From NCBI RefSeq assembly GCF_040394755.1, contig NZ_JBEBRQ010000012.1: 60,528 bases of DNA; one strand, 5' to 3'. Origin of the DNA: Castellaniella defragrans_A. Lineage in GTDB: Bacteria; Pseudomonadota; Gammaproteobacteria; Burkholderiales; Burkholderiaceae_B. The first letter of the stretch is position 1. Every line of letters starts with the position of its first letter. The notes beneath the pieces are model-generated. The model was not told the DNA's origin. It did no database searches and saw nothing but the letters and a program-made list of their open reading frames with translations. A program made the translations under genes and the position numbers. Positions 1-8,956 of this stretch are shown here, in pieces.

Positions 1-132
1 GCAGATCCGGGAAGTCCGGCCGCAGGCCGGACCGTCCGGAGGGGCGGAGAAAAAGGGCTTTCCCACCAGACGCGGCTCAAGAACTCAACAATCCCCCATC
101 CGGCACAAAACCAGCCAACCCACGGAATAACA

Positions 133-163
133 AAGGGCCGGCCATCCAACGATGCCGGCCCTT
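133..163 (-). terminator. Probable intrinsic terminator after secF
   Basis: A perfect 10-bp stem (133-142 with 154-163) with an 11-base loop lies 26 bases past the secF stop. Read on the minus strand the stem is followed by TTTGTTATT, a short interrupted T run. It is placed to end the secD-secF transcript. The T run is weak, so efficiency is uncertain. A second hairpin (14-21 with 25-32, 3-base loop) lies further out without a T tract. Bases 1-132 hold no coding sequence that I recognise. Confidence 0.6.
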
Positions 164-189
164 AGGTCAGGCGGAAAAGGATCGGAAGC

Positions 190-1125
190 CTACCCCAGTT
201 CGACCTCGGGTCCGTCCTTTTTGACCGGCTTGACCAGGTCCTCGCGCTTGATCCCCATCCACATGGCCAGGGCCGCCGCCACGAATACCGAGGAATAGAT
301 CCCGAACCAGATCCCGATCGTCAGGGCGAGCGAGAAGTTATGCAGGGTGGGGCCGCCGAAGAAGAACATCGACAGCACCATCATCTGGGTCGAGCCGTGG
401 GTGATGATCGTGCGCGAGATGTTTTGCGTGATCGACGTGTTGATGATCTCGGTTACCGGCGCCTTGCGCAGCTTGCGGAAATTTTCGCGGATCCGGTCCA
501 TCACCACCACGGATTCGTTGACCGAATAGCCCAGGACCGCCAGGACCCCCGCCAGCACCGAGAGCGAGAACTCCCACTGGAAGAACGCGAAGAATCCCAG
601 GATGATCACCACGTCGTGCAGGTTGGCCAGCGCGCAGGAGGCCGCGAGTTTCCATTCAAAGCGGATCGCCAGGTAGATCATGATGCCTGCCACGACGAAC
701 AGCAGCGCCATCAGGCCGTTGTGCAGCAGTTCCTGGCCCACCTGCGGGCCGACGAATTCGACGCGTCGCAGCTCCACGCCGGCGTCCTGAGCCTGCAGCG
801 CCGCCATCACGGTTTCGCTCTGTTTGGCGGAATCCTCGCCTGCGCGGATCGGCAGGCGGATCATGACGTCCTGCGAGGTGCCGAAATTCTGGACCTGGAA
901 GTCGCTGTAGCCCAGGCCCTCGAGGGCCGAGCGGATCTCGCCCACGGGTGCGCTTTGTGTGTAGTGGACCTCGATCACCGTGCCGCCGGTGAATTCGATC
1001 GACAGGTGAAAGCCTCGTGTGGCGATGAAGAATACGGCGGCGATGAATGTCAGCAGGCTGATCAGGTTCAGGATCAGCGCATGCCGCATGAACGGGATAG
1101 TGCGATGGATGCGGAAGAATTCCAT
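190..1125 (-). CDS. secF: Protein translocase subunit SecF
   Basis: SecF is the smaller RND-type membrane subunit of SecDF-YajC, which uses the proton motive force to draw preproteins out of SecYEG into the periplasm. The product is 311 residues (E. coli SecF has 323). It shows one N-terminal membrane segment (about residues 13-35), a periplasmic domain of about 100 residues, and a C-terminal block of five hydrophobic segments. The conserved motif GYSVNESVVVMDRIREN lies near residue 198. I chose the ATG at 1125 because it begins MEFFRIHRT, the usual SecF start; an upstream in-frame start would run into secD. secD ends 13 bases upstream, so the two are cotranscribed. Confidence 0.97.
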   Translation of the reverse strand: MEFFRIHRTIPFMRHALILNLISLLTFIAAVFFIATRGFHLSIEFTGGTVIEVHYTQSAPVGEIRSALEGLGYSDFQVQNFGTSQDVMIRLPIRAGEDSAKQSETVMAALQAQDAGVELRRVEFVGPQVGQELLHNGLMALLFVVAGIMIYLAIRFEWKLAASCALANLHDVVIILGFFAFFQWEFSLSVLAGVLAVLGYSVNESVVVMDRIRENFRKLRKAPVTEIINTSITQNISRTIITHGSTQMMVLSMFFFGGPTLHNFSLALTIGIWFGIYSSVFVAAALAMWMGIKREDLVKPVKKDGPEVELG

Positions 1126-1138
1126 GATGAGTCCTGCA

Positions 1139-3010
1139 TTAATCCTGTTTGGGTTTCCAGATCTGGCCGATCGAGATCGTCTTGAGTTTGCGCTGGCGGC
1201 CATACCACAGGTTGGCCAGTGCGCGCACGCCAACCACCGACGAGAACATCGAGGTCAGGATGCCGATGCAGTGCACCACCGCGAAGCCGCGGACCGGGCC
1301 GGTGCCGAAGGTCAGCAGCGCCACGCCGACGATGAGGCTGGTCAGGTTCGAGTCCAGGATGGTCGCCCAGGCGCGGTCGAAGCCCAGGTGGATTGCCTGT
1401 TGCGGCGGCAGGCCTGCCCGCAGTTCCTCGCGGATGCGTTCGTTGATCAGCACGTTGGCGTCGATGGCCATGCCCAGCGTCAGGGCAATGGCCGCGATGC
1501 CCGGCAGGGTCAGCGTGGCTTGCAGCATCGACAGTACGGCCAGCAGCAGCAGCACGTTGAAGCTCAGGCCCAGCGTCGAGAATACGCCGAACAGGTGGTA
1601 GTACAGGATGATGAACACTGCGATGGCCGCGAAGCCGTACAGTGTCGAATCGAAGCCCTGCCGGATGTTGGCGGCGCCCAGGCTGGGGCCGATGGTGCGT
1701 TCCTCGATGATGTGCATCGGCGCCGCCAGCGAGCCGGCGCGCAGCAGCAGCGAGACGTCGGCGGCCTCCTGGGCGGTCATGCTGCCGGAAATCTGCACCT
1801 GGCCGCCGGGGATTTCGCCGCGGATCACCGGCGCGGTCACGACCTCGCCCTTGCCGTTTTCGAACAGCACGATGGCCATGCGCTTGCCGATGTTGTCGCG
1901 CGTGACGTCGCGGAAGATCCGCGCGCCCTTGGAATCCAGGGTCAGGTTGACGGTGGGCTGCTGGGTTTGCGGGTCACGGCCCGGCTGGGCGTCCTGCAGG
2001 TTTTCGCCGGTCAGAATCACCTGGCGGCGCAGCAGGAGCGGGCGCCCGTCGCGGTCGTTGTAGCGGACCAGACCGAAGGGGACCGTGCCCGAGGCCAGGG
2101 CGGCCGTCGCGGTGGGCGAGTCGTCCACCATGTGAATCTGGAGGGTGGCGGTGCGTCCGAGGATTTCCTTGGCCTTGGCCACGTCCTGCACGCCCGGCAG
2201 CTGTACCACGATGCGGTCGGCGCCTTGCTGCTGGATCACTGGCTCGGCCACGCCCAGCTCGTTGATCCGGTTGTGCAGGGTGGTGATGTTCTGCTTGAGC
2301 GCGTTGTTCTGGACCTGGGTGATGGCCGTGGCGCTCAATGCGCCGTCCAGGGCAAAGGCATCGCCCGCCATGCTGGGGGTGAAGGTGATTTCAGGCATGG
2401 CGCGGCGCAGCGCGTCGGCTGCGGCGTCGCGCGCCTCGGCCGTGGCGAAGGTGGCGCGCACGGAGAGTTGGTTGCGTTCGACGTCCTCGTATTTGAGCTT
2501 GGCGTCCCGCAGCGCCGTGCGCGCCTCGCCGGCCATGGAGTCGTAGCGGCTGGTCAGCGCGCCCTGCATGTCGACCTGCAGCAGGAAGTGCACGCCGCCG
2601 CGCAGGTCCAGGCCCAGGTACATGGGGTGCGCACCCAGGGCCGTGAGCCAGTTCGGCGAGGCCGGCATCAGGTTCAGGGCCACCGTGTAATCAGGATTCT
2701 GGGGGTCTGGATTGAGCGTTTTCTCGATCAGATCCTTGGCCTTGAGTTGGGTGTCGGTGGAGTCGAAGCGCAGCCGCACCGTGCCGACCGGACCGTTCAT
2801 CTCGAAGGACGAACCTGTGGGCTGGATGCTCGCCTGTGAGAGGATCTGCTCGGCGTGCGTCAGGGTCCCGAAGTCCACCTTGGTCGATGTTTTGGCCCCG
2901 GCGATCTGGACGGCGGGCGATTCGCCGTAGAAATTGGGTAGCGTGTAGATCAGCCCGATGATCAGGGCGGCCAGCACGGTCAGATATTTCCAGAGTGGGT
3001 AGCGGTTCAT
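1139..3010 (-). CDS. secD: Protein translocase subunit SecD
   Basis: SecD is the larger RND subunit of the SecDF-YajC export complex in the inner membrane. The 623-residue product begins MNRYPLWKYL with a membrane anchor at about residues 8-26. The large periplasmic P1 region includes the LGLDLRGGVHFLLQVD motif near residue 131. The C-terminal half carries the remaining membrane helices with GMAIDANVLINERIREEL near residue 513, the hallmark with the proton-relay aspartate. Length fits the family (E. coli 615). It sits between yajC and secF on the same strand, the standard order, and is probably translated from one message with both. Confidence 0.97.
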   Translation of the reverse strand: MNRYPLWKYLTVLAALIIGLIYTLPNFYGESPAVQIAGAKTSTKVDFGTLTHAEQILSQASIQPTGSSFEMNGPVGTVRLRFDSTDTQLKAKDLIEKTLNPDPQNPDYTVALNLMPASPNWLTALGAHPMYLGLDLRGGVHFLLQVDMQGALTSRYDSMAGEARTALRDAKLKYEDVERNQLSVRATFATAEARDAAADALRRAMPEITFTPSMAGDAFALDGALSATAITQVQNNALKQNITTLHNRINELGVAEPVIQQQGADRIVVQLPGVQDVAKAKEILGRTATLQIHMVDDSPTATAALASGTVPFGLVRYNDRDGRPLLLRRQVILTGENLQDAQPGRDPQTQQPTVNLTLDSKGARIFRDVTRDNIGKRMAIVLFENGKGEVVTAPVIRGEIPGGQVQISGSMTAQEAADVSLLLRAGSLAAPMHIIEERTIGPSLGAANIRQGFDSTLYGFAAIAVFIILYYHLFGVFSTLGLSFNVLLLLAVLSMLQATLTLPGIAAIALTLGMAIDANVLINERIREELRAGLPPQQAIHLGFDRAWATILDSNLTSLIVGVALLTFGTGPVRGFAVVHCIGILTSMFSSVVGVRALANLWYGRQRKLKTISIGQIWKPKQD

Positions 3011-3065
3011 GGTCGATCGGGAGGCGGAGGGCGGGAGACGGGGCGCTCGGCGCCCCGGCGTCGGA

Positions 3066-3410
3066 TCAGAGCGACTTGATGGTGCCCTTGGGCAGGACGG
3101 AGGTGACGGCGGTGCGCTGGATAATGGATTCGATCGCCTTGTCGCCGACCTGGCCGACCTCGAGGGTCAGGTAGTTGTCGCCGACCTTGGTGACCTTGCC
3201 CAGGAGGCCGCCCGAGGTGATGACCTCGTCGCCCTTGGTGAGCGCGGACACCATGTTGCGGTGTTCCTTCTGGCGCTTCATCTGCGGGCGGATCATGAGG
3301 AAATACAGGACCACGAACATCAGGATGATGGGCGCCATGCCCAACAAGGCGTTCTCGCCACCTGCGGCGGCCTGGGCGGTGATGAGGGTCAGGGTGTCGG
3401 CGAGGGACAT
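3066..3410 (-). CDS. yajC: Sec translocon accessory protein YajC
   Basis: YajC is a small inner-membrane protein that co-purifies with SecDF. The 114-residue product has a short N-terminal tail, one membrane helix at about residues 24-43 ending in the conserved LMIRPQMKRQKEHRNM stretch, and a cytoplasmic basic domain with the VITSGGLLGKV motif typical of the family. Gene order tgt-yajC-secD-secF matches many gammaproteobacteria and betaproteobacteria. A Shine-Dalgarno-like AGGAG precedes the ATG at 3410. The 132-base gap upstream of yajC holds a 6-bp hairpin (3466-3471 with 3477-3482) and a TACAAT -10-like hexamer (3504-3509, minus strand), so yajC-secDF may have its own promoter as well as read-through from tgt. 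Confidence 0.96.
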   Translation of the reverse strand: MSLADTLTLITAQAAAGGENALLGMAPIILMFVVLYFLMIRPQMKRQKEHRNMVSALTKGDEVITSGGLLGKVTKVGDNYLTLEVGQVGDKAIESIIQRTAVTSVLPKGTIKSL

Positions 3411-3542
3411 GAAGGCTCCTGTTGTGATTTATGGCGGATCGGATTTTTGGATGGCCCCGCAAAGTCCGCTCTTTCTGAGCGGTCTTTCCGGGCTTAACTC
3501 TTTATTGTAGCGGCATATTGGGCAGCCTGTAGGCGTCGGACC

Positions 3543-4679
3543 TCATTCGATGCCCCGGGCCCGGTCCCGGGCGAAAGCTTCGCGCCAGGCCTCGAAGCGG
3601 CCCTGTTCGATCGCGCCGCGCATTTCGTCCATCAGGTTCAGGTAGAAATGAAGATTGTGCAGCGTGTTCAGGCGCGCACCCGAAATTTCACCGGCGCGCT
3701 GCAGGTGATGCAGGTAGGCGCGCGAAAAGTGCCGACAGGTGTGGCAGCGGCAATCGGGGTCCAGGGGGCGGGTATCGTCGCGGTAGCGGGCGTTGCGGAT
3801 CTTGAGGTCGCCATGACGCGTGAACAGCCAGCCGTTGCGGGCATTGCGCGTGGGCATCACGCAGTCGAACATGTCCACGCCCAGCCGGACCCCTTCGACC
3901 AGGTCCTCGGGGGTGCCGACGCCCATGAGGTAGCGCGGCGCATGGGCGGGCATGCGCGGCGCCACGTGGGCCAGCACGCGCATCATGTCCTCTTTGGGCT
4001 CGCCCACCGACAGGCCGCCGATGGCGTAGCCTTCGAAGCCGATCTCGGCCAGCCCGGCCAGCGACTCGTCGCGCAGGTCCTCGTACATGCCGCCCTGGAT
4101 GATGCCGAATAGGGCATTGGGATTGCCCAGTTCCAGAAAAGCCTGGCGCGAGCGCTGGGCCCAGCGCAGGGACATGCGCATCGAGGCCGCGGCTTCCTCA
4201 TGGGTCGCAGGCCGTCCGTCGATCCGGTAGGGCGTGCATTCGTCGAACACCATGGCGATGTCGGAATTGAGCGAATGCTGGATGCGCATGGATTCCTCGG
4301 GCGTGAGGAACAGCCGCGCGCCGTCGATCGGTGAGGCGAAGCGCACGCCTTCCTCGGTGATCTTGCGCAGGCCGTCCAGACTGAAGACCTGGAAGCCGCC
4401 GGAGTCGGTGAGGATGGGGCGGTGCCATTGCATGAAGCCGTGCAGGCCGCCATGCCGGTCGAGAATCTCGGTGCCGGGGCGCAGCCACAGGTGGAAGGTA
4501 TTGCCGAGCACGATCTGGGCGCCGATGTCCTCGAGCTCGTGAGGCAGCATGGCCTTGACGCTGCCGTAGGTGCCCACGGGCATGAAGATCGGCGTCTGCA
4601 CTTCGCCGTGGTTCAGCGTCAGGCGGCCGCGGCGGGCGGCGCCATCGGTGCGCAGCAGTTCGAATCGGAATCCGGTCAT
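3543..4679 (-). CDS. tgt: tRNA-guanine transglycosylase
   Basis: Tgt exchanges guanine-34 for preQ1 in GUN-anticodon tRNAs, the first tRNA-level step of queuosine synthesis. The 378-residue product has the family's full length. It contains DSGGFQVFSL (catalytic aspartate and substrate pocket), the GGLSVGEPKEDM loop, and near the C terminus the zinc site made by the closely spaced cysteines in DCRCHTCRHFSRAYLHHL with a downstream histidine. The start codon overlaps the queA stop as ATGA (4676-4679), so the two enzymes of consecutive steps are translationally coupled. Confidence 0.97.
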   Translation of the reverse strand: MTGFRFELLRTDGAARRGRLTLNHGEVQTPIFMPVGTYGSVKAMLPHELEDIGAQIVLGNTFHLWLRPGTEILDRHGGLHGFMQWHRPILTDSGGFQVFSLDGLRKITEEGVRFASPIDGARLFLTPEESMRIQHSLNSDIAMVFDECTPYRIDGRPATHEEAAASMRMSLRWAQRSRQAFLELGNPNALFGIIQGGMYEDLRDESLAGLAEIGFEGYAIGGLSVGEPKEDMMRVLAHVAPRMPAHAPRYLMGVGTPEDLVEGVRLGVDMFDCVMPTRNARNGWLFTRHGDLKIRNARYRDDTRPLDPDCRCHTCRHFSRAYLHHLQRAGEISGARLNTLHNLHFYLNLMDEMRGAIEQGRFEAWREAFARDRARGIE

Positions 4680-5755
4680 GGGGTCTGGGTCTGGCGCTGG
4701 TCCGTGGTGGCGAGGCCCTGGGCGGCCTCGATGAACATGGCATCGCCATAGCTGAAGAAACGATAGCGGGATCGCACGGCGTGCGCGTAGGCGCGGCGGA
4801 TGGGTTCCATACCCGCGAGGGCCGAGACCAGCATCAGCAGGGTCGATTGCGGCAGGTGGAAATTGGTGATCAAGGCGTCGATGCAGGCGAAGGTGTAGCC
4901 CGGCGTGATGAACAGTCGGGTGTCGCCCTCGCGCGGCGAGTCCTCGTCGCCATTCTGGGCGGTCGCCGCCTCCAGGGCGCGCACGCTGGTGGTTCCCACT
5001 GCGATGACGCGGCCGCCGGCCGCCCGCGTTTCCTGCACCCGGCGCAGGGTGTCGGCCGCGACGGCGTAGTGTTCCGCGTGCATGACGTGGTCGCGCAGCC
5101 GCGCGGCACGCACGGGCTGGAAGGTTCCGGCGCCTACGTGCAGGGTGACGCAGGCGCGCCCGATGCCTTGCGCATCCAGGTGTTCGAGCATGGCCTGGTC
5201 GAAGTGCAGGCCGGCCGTGGGCGCGGCCACCGCGCCGGGTTGTTTTGCGTAGATGGTCTGGTAGCGGGCCTCGTCGCCCGCATCCGCCGCATGGGTAATG
5301 TAGGGCGGCAGGGGCACCGCGCCGTGGCGTTCGAGCAGGTCCAGCACCCGTTCGGGGAAGCGCAGATCAAAGAGCTCGCCTGCGCGGCCGGCCACCTCGG
5401 CCTCGAATGCCCCATCGGCCAGAACCAGGCGTGTTCCCGGCTTGGGTGATTTGCTGGCACGCACGTGGGCCAGGGCTTGTTGCGGCCCGGTGATGCGTTC
5501 GACCAGGACCTCGACTTTGCCCCCGCTGGCCTTGTGGCCATGCAGCCGGGCCTTGATGACGCGCGTGTCGTTGAATACCAGCAGGTCGCCGGCGCGCAGC
5601 AGGGTGGGCAGATCCAGGAACCGCAGGTCGTGCAGGCCGCCGGTGGCGTCCAGGCGCAGCAGGCGGCTCGCGTTGCGTTGCGCGGCCGGTGCCTGGGCGA
5701 TGAGTTCTGGGGGCAGTTCGTAATCGAACTGGCTGAGGTCGAGTTCGTGTTCCAC
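4676..5755 (-). CDS. queA: S-adenosylmethionine:tRNA ribosyltransferase-isomerase
   Basis: QueA transfers and isomerises the ribose of S-adenosylmethionine onto preQ1-34 in tRNA to give epoxyqueuosine. The 359-residue product begins with the family signature FDYELPPELIAQAPAAQR and carries VFNDTRVIKARLHG, APTAGLHFDQ and NFHLPQSTLLMLVSA, all diagnostic of QueA. It is the first gene of the queA-tgt pair; its stop overlaps the tgt start by 4 bases. It is divergent from dacB, with about 150 bases between the two starts. Confidence 0.97.
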   Translation of the reverse strand: MEHELDLSQFDYELPPELIAQAPAAQRNASRLLRLDATGGLHDLRFLDLPTLLRAGDLLVFNDTRVIKARLHGHKASGGKVEVLVERITGPQQALAHVRASKSPKPGTRLVLADGAFEAEVAGRAGELFDLRFPERVLDLLERHGAVPLPPYITHAADAGDEARYQTIYAKQPGAVAAPTAGLHFDQAMLEHLDAQGIGRACVTLHVGAGTFQPVRAARLRDHVMHAEHYAVAADTLRRVQETRAAGGRVIAVGTTSVRALEAATAQNGDEDSPREGDTRLFITPGYTFACIDALITNFHLPQSTLLMLVSALAGMEPIRRAYAHAVRSRYRFFSYGDAMFIEAAQGLATTDQRQTQTP

Positions 5756-5908
5756 GGGGATGAAGCGCGCGCCGGCCGGGCCGGGGTGATGGGCAGGGCC
5801 GTATTTTAAGCTGTCCGGCGCCCGGGCGCTTCAGGAGTCCTCCCGGTTTGGATTATGCTGATGTTTTTTGCATGTGGATGCGGGCATGAACCTGCGGGAG
5901 TTGGCGTG

Positions 5909-7351
5909 ATGCGGGCTGGTCTTGGGCGGTGGGCATGCGGCGTGGGCCGCGGCCTGGCAGGTTTTGTCTTGTGGTTCGCGGCCGCGGGCGTCCTGGCGCA
6001 GGGCCTGCCGCCGGACTTGCAGGAGGCCTGGAAGGCCACTCGCATCCCGCTGTCCGCCCTGTCCCTCGAGGTTCGCGAGGCTGGCGGTCCGGTCCTGATG
6101 TCCATCCAGGCGAGCGAGCCCCGCAATCCGGCCTCGGTGATGAAAATGGTCACCACCTGGTCGGGGCTTTCCGGTCTGGGCCCGGATTATGTCTGGCGTA
6201 CCCGCCTGCTGACCGCGCGCGGTGCGCAGATCGATGGCCAGGGCACCCTCAAGGGGCCTCTGTATGTGCAGGCCGCGGGCGATCCGTTCTTTACCGTCGA
6301 GAATCTGTGGGATCTGCTGCGCCAGTTGCGCCTGCGCGGCGTCAAGAACCTGTCCGAGGTCATCGTCGATCGCGGGCTCTTTGGCAAGGTGGCCATCGAT
6401 CCGGGCGATTTTGACGATTCGCCCGACAGGCCCTATAACGCCAGTCCGGATGCGATGATGGTCAATTTCGGCGCCACGCGGCTCCTGTTCCAGCCGGACT
6501 CCGCCGCCCGCAAATGGATCGCCATTGTGGATCCGCCAATCCGCGATGTGCGGGTCAGCGGCCAGATCGAGTGGGCCGACGGCCGTTGCCCGGGGTCGCC
6601 GTCCGTGGCGACCGATGTCCTGCACCAGGATGGATCGACGGTCATCCAGGTGCGCGGCCGGGCCGTTGGATCCTGCGGTGAGTTCAGCGTGTACCGGCTG
6701 GTGGCCGACCAGCCGGCGTATTTCGAGGCCCTGTTCCGCATGCTCTGGAAGGAGCTGGGGGGTACCCTGGCGCGCGATATCCGCCAGGGCGCCGTGCCGG
6801 CCTCGGCGGCACCGCTGGTCTGGCATGATTCGCCGACCCTGTCGGACATCATCCGCCAGATCAACAAGCACAGCAACAATGTGATGGCGCGGATGTTGCT
6901 GCTGACCCTGGGGGCCGAGCAGGGCGGGCCGGGGGCGACCCCGGCCAGCGGCGGGCGCGCCGTCGCCCAGTTGCTGCGCAACCAGGGCGTCGATACGACC
7001 GGTTGGGTGTTCGACAACGGCTCGGGCCTGTCGCGCGAAGGCCGGATCACCGCCCGCGGTTTAGCCCAGATGCTGGACTATGCCTGGCGTTCGCCGCTGA
7101 TGCCTGAGTTCATGTCCTCGCTGGCGATCTCGGGGGTCGATGGCACGGTGCGCCGCCGCCTGCGCGACGATGAAACCCGCGGGCAGGCCCACCTCAAGAC
7201 CGGCACGCTGCGCAATGCGCGTTCGTTGGCCGGCTATGTGCGCGGCGCCAGCGGCAAGCGCTACATTTTGGTGAGTCTGGTCAATGATGCCAATGCCCTG
7301 GGGGTGAGCGCCTTCGATGATGCGCTGGTCCGCTGGCTGGCCGCCCGGTAG
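5909..7351 (+). CDS. dacB: D-alanyl-D-alanine carboxypeptidase/endopeptidase (PBP4, peptidase S13)
   Basis: This periplasmic low-molecular-mass penicillin-binding protein trims peptidoglycan peptides and cuts cross-links. With the ATG at 5909 (GGGAG 8 bases upstream) the product is 480 residues with a signal peptide at about residues 1-30 ending VLAQ. The three active-site motifs of serine DD-peptidases are present: S76-V-M-K79, S322-N-N, and K430-T-G. The spacing between the first two motifs is the long one that marks class C (S13) enzymes. A longer reading upstream of 5909 would bury the signal peptide, so I rejected it. It stands alone, divergent from queA. Confidence 0.93.
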   Translation: MRAGLGRWACGVGRGLAGFVLWFAAAGVLAQGLPPDLQEAWKATRIPLSALSLEVREAGGPVLMSIQASEPRNPASVMKMVTTWSGLSGLGPDYVWRTRLLTARGAQIDGQGTLKGPLYVQAAGDPFFTVENLWDLLRQLRLRGVKNLSEVIVDRGLFGKVAIDPGDFDDSPDRPYNASPDAMMVNFGATRLLFQPDSAARKWIAIVDPPIRDVRVSGQIEWADGRCPGSPSVATDVLHQDGSTVIQVRGRAVGSCGEFSVYRLVADQPAYFEALFRMLWKELGGTLARDIRQGAVPASAAPLVWHDSPTLSDIIRQINKHSNNVMARMLLLTLGAEQGGPGATPASGGRAVAQLLRNQGVDTTGWVFDNGSGLSREGRITARGLAQMLDYAWRSPLMPEFMSSLAISGVDGTVRRRLRDDETRGQAHLKTGTLRNARSLAGYVRGASGKRYILVSLVNDANALGVSAFDDALVRWLAAR

Positions 7352-7471
7352 GGGTTTCGAGCCGATCATGCGGGGATCGAGATCCAGGCGGGATGGTTGG
7401 CCAGCCATTTCGGAGGATGCTCCGGGGCGGTTAAACTGCATCCCACGATCCTTTCTGGAAACCGACCCGCC

Positions 7472-8110
7472 ATGCCTATCCGCGAAGTCCGCCATCCCCT
7501 GATCCGCCACAAGCTCGGCCTGATGCGGCGTGCCGATCTCAGCACCAAGAATTTTCGCGAGATGGCTCAGGAAATTGCCGCTTTGCTGACTTACGAGGCC
7601 ACCAAGGACCTGCCGCTGGAGTCTGAGCGAATCACGGGCTGGTGCGGCGAACTCGAGGTCGAAAAGCTCGCGGGCAAGAAAATCACCGTGGTGCCCATCC
7701 TGCGCGCTGGCATCGGTATGCTCGACGGCGTCCTCAGCCTGGTGCCGGGGGCCAAGGTCAGCGCGGTGGGGATTGCCCGCAATGAGGAAACCCTCCAGGC
7801 CCGGACCTATCTGGAAAAGCTCGTCGGCCAGCTCGATCAGCGCCTGGCGCTGATCGTCGATCCGATGCTGGCCACGGGCGGCTCGATGGTGGCCACCATC
7901 GATATGCTCAAGCAGGCGGGTGGCCGCAATATCCGCGCCCTGGTCCTCGTGGCCGCGCCGGTCGGTATCGCGGCCGTCGAGCGCGCTCACCCCGACGTCG
8001 AGATCTACACGGCTTCCATCGACAGCCATCTGGATGAAAACGGCTACATCGTTCCCGGCCTGGGCGATGCCGGCGACCGGATCTTCGGCACGCGCCAGAA
8101 AGTCGATTGA
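7472..8110 (+). CDS. upp: Uracil phosphoribosyltransferase
   Basis: Upp makes UMP from uracil and PRPP in pyrimidine salvage. The 212-residue product (E. coli 208) starts MPIREVRHPLIRHKLGLMR, very close to the family start. It contains the PRPP-binding loop DPMLATGGSM and the C-terminal GYIVPGLGDAGDRIFGT stretch that contacts uracil. The ATG at 7472 was chosen by this N-terminal similarity; codons upstream to 7397 are unlike any Upp. It lies between dacB and the DUF883 gene and looks monocistronic. Confidence 0.96.
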   Translation: MPIREVRHPLIRHKLGLMRRADLSTKNFREMAQEIAALLTYEATKDLPLESERITGWCGELEVEKLAGKKITVVPILRAGIGMLDGVLSLVPGAKVSAVGIARNEETLQARTYLEKLVGQLDQRLALIVDPMLATGGSMVATIDMLKQAGGRNIRALVLVAAPVGIAAVERAHPDVEIYTASIDSHLDENGYIVPGLGDAGDRIFGTRQKVD

Positions 8111-8175
8111 GAAATCTCTGATTCAGCGCAGGCACCGAAAGATTCGGATACGCTTTCGCGTCGGCAATCAGGTAG

Positions 8176-8201
8176 GATGAACGTATTCATCATCGTTCAT
8201 C
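8176..8201 (+). repeat. Inverted repeat just before the ribosome binding site of the DUF883 gene
   Basis: GATGAACG (8176-8183) and CGTTCATC (8194-8201) are perfect inverted copies around a 10-base centre. The right arm ends one base before the GGGAGGA ribosome binding site (8202-8208). In RNA this is an 8-bp hairpin next to the Shine-Dalgarno; in DNA it could be a dimeric regulator site. Which of the two cannot be told from sequence. Confidence 0.55.
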
Positions 8202-8212
8202 GGGAGGAATCC

Positions 8213-8536
8213 ATGGTCACACGCAAAACCATCGCGACGCAATCGGCCGGGGACATGTTGATCGAGGATTTGAAAACCAGTCTCGATCAGGCCGAAAAGC
8301 TGTTGCGCGAGGCGGCCGAGGCGACCGGGGACAAGGCCGTCGATCTGCGCGAGCGCGCCCTCAAGGCGGTCGATCAGGGGCGCGCGGCGCTTTCGGAAAC
8401 CCAGGAAAACCTGCTGGCGCAGGGCCGCAAGGTGGTGCAGGATACCGACGAATATGTTCAGGCCAATCCCTGGAAGGCCGTCGGGATCGCGGGTGTGGCG
8501 GGTCTGTTGCTGGGCGCCTTGCTGTCGCGCCGCTGA
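8213..8536 (+). CDS. DUF883 (ElaB/YqjD/CsbD-like) membrane-anchored protein
   Basis: A 107-residue protein with a long amphipathic, charged helical region (about residues 10-80, rich in E, K, R and A, likely coiled coil) and one C-terminal membrane segment (WKAVGIAGVAGLLLGALLSRR, written here as residues 87-107). This is the architecture of the ElaB/YqjD family, inner-membrane proteins reported in E. coli to associate with ribosomes in stationary phase. The ATG at 8213 has GGGAGGA 4 bases upstream. It is followed after 6 bases by a YqjE-like gene and then a YqjK-like gene, the same trio as yqjD-yqjE-yqjK in E. coli. Confidence 0.85.
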   Translation: MVTRKTIATQSAGDMLIEDLKTSLDQAEKLLREAAEATGDKAVDLRERALKAVDQGRAALSETQENLLAQGRKVVQDTDEYVQANPWKAVGIAGVAGLLLGALLSRR

Positions 8537-8542
8537 TCGCCC

Positions 8543-8956
8543 GTGTCGCTGCGCCGCGCATTGCTCGATCTGGCCGCCCATGCGGCGGCCATGGCACATA
8601 CGCGTTTCGAGCTGTTCTCGCTCGAGGCCGCCGAGGCGCGTTCGGCCCTGTTTCGCCATCTGGCATTGGCCCTGGTGGCGGCGGCCTGCCTGTTCATGGC
8701 GCTGCTGGTGGCGACACTGGGCGTCGTATTGTATTTCTGGCCGACTGAATACCGGAATCTGGCTCTGGGGCTGTTGGCCCTGGGTTATGCGGTGATCGGG
8801 GGAATCCTCGCCTGGCGTCTGTACACGAGTCTGGCGCATGGCGCCGCGCCGTTTGCCGCGCTGGCCGAGGTGCTTGGCGAGGATGCGCAGGCCCTGCGCC
8901 GCGAGCCGGCGCGAGTTCCCGCGCCCGAGCCGGGGACCTCCGAGGAGGCTTCGTGA
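8543..8956 (+). CDS. YqjE-like (phage holin superfamily 3_6) membrane protein
   Basis: A 137-residue protein with two membrane helices (about residues 38-66 and 71-93) and a charged N-terminal amphipathic region containing FELFSLEAAEARSALFRHL, typical of the YqjE family that databases file under 'putative actinobacterial holin-X / phage holin'. It begins with GTG at 8543, 6 bases after the DUF883 stop. The C-terminal tail (after residue 105) is low-complexity, rich in A, P and E. There are no phage genes nearby, so the holin label reflects fold similarity only. Probably cotranscribed with its neighbours on both sides. Confidence 0.8.
   Translation: MSLRRALLDLAAHAAAMAHTRFELFSLEAAEARSALFRHLALALVAAACLFMALLVATLGVVLYFWPTEYRNLALGLLALGYAVIGGILAWRLYTSLAHGAAPFAALAEVLGEDAQALRREPARVPAPEPGTSEEAS

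Noticed and set aside
8543..8956. Phage remnant suggested by the holin-like domain label
   Set aside because: Neighbours are the YqjD- and YqjK-like genes, a known chromosomal trio; no phage genes nearby.
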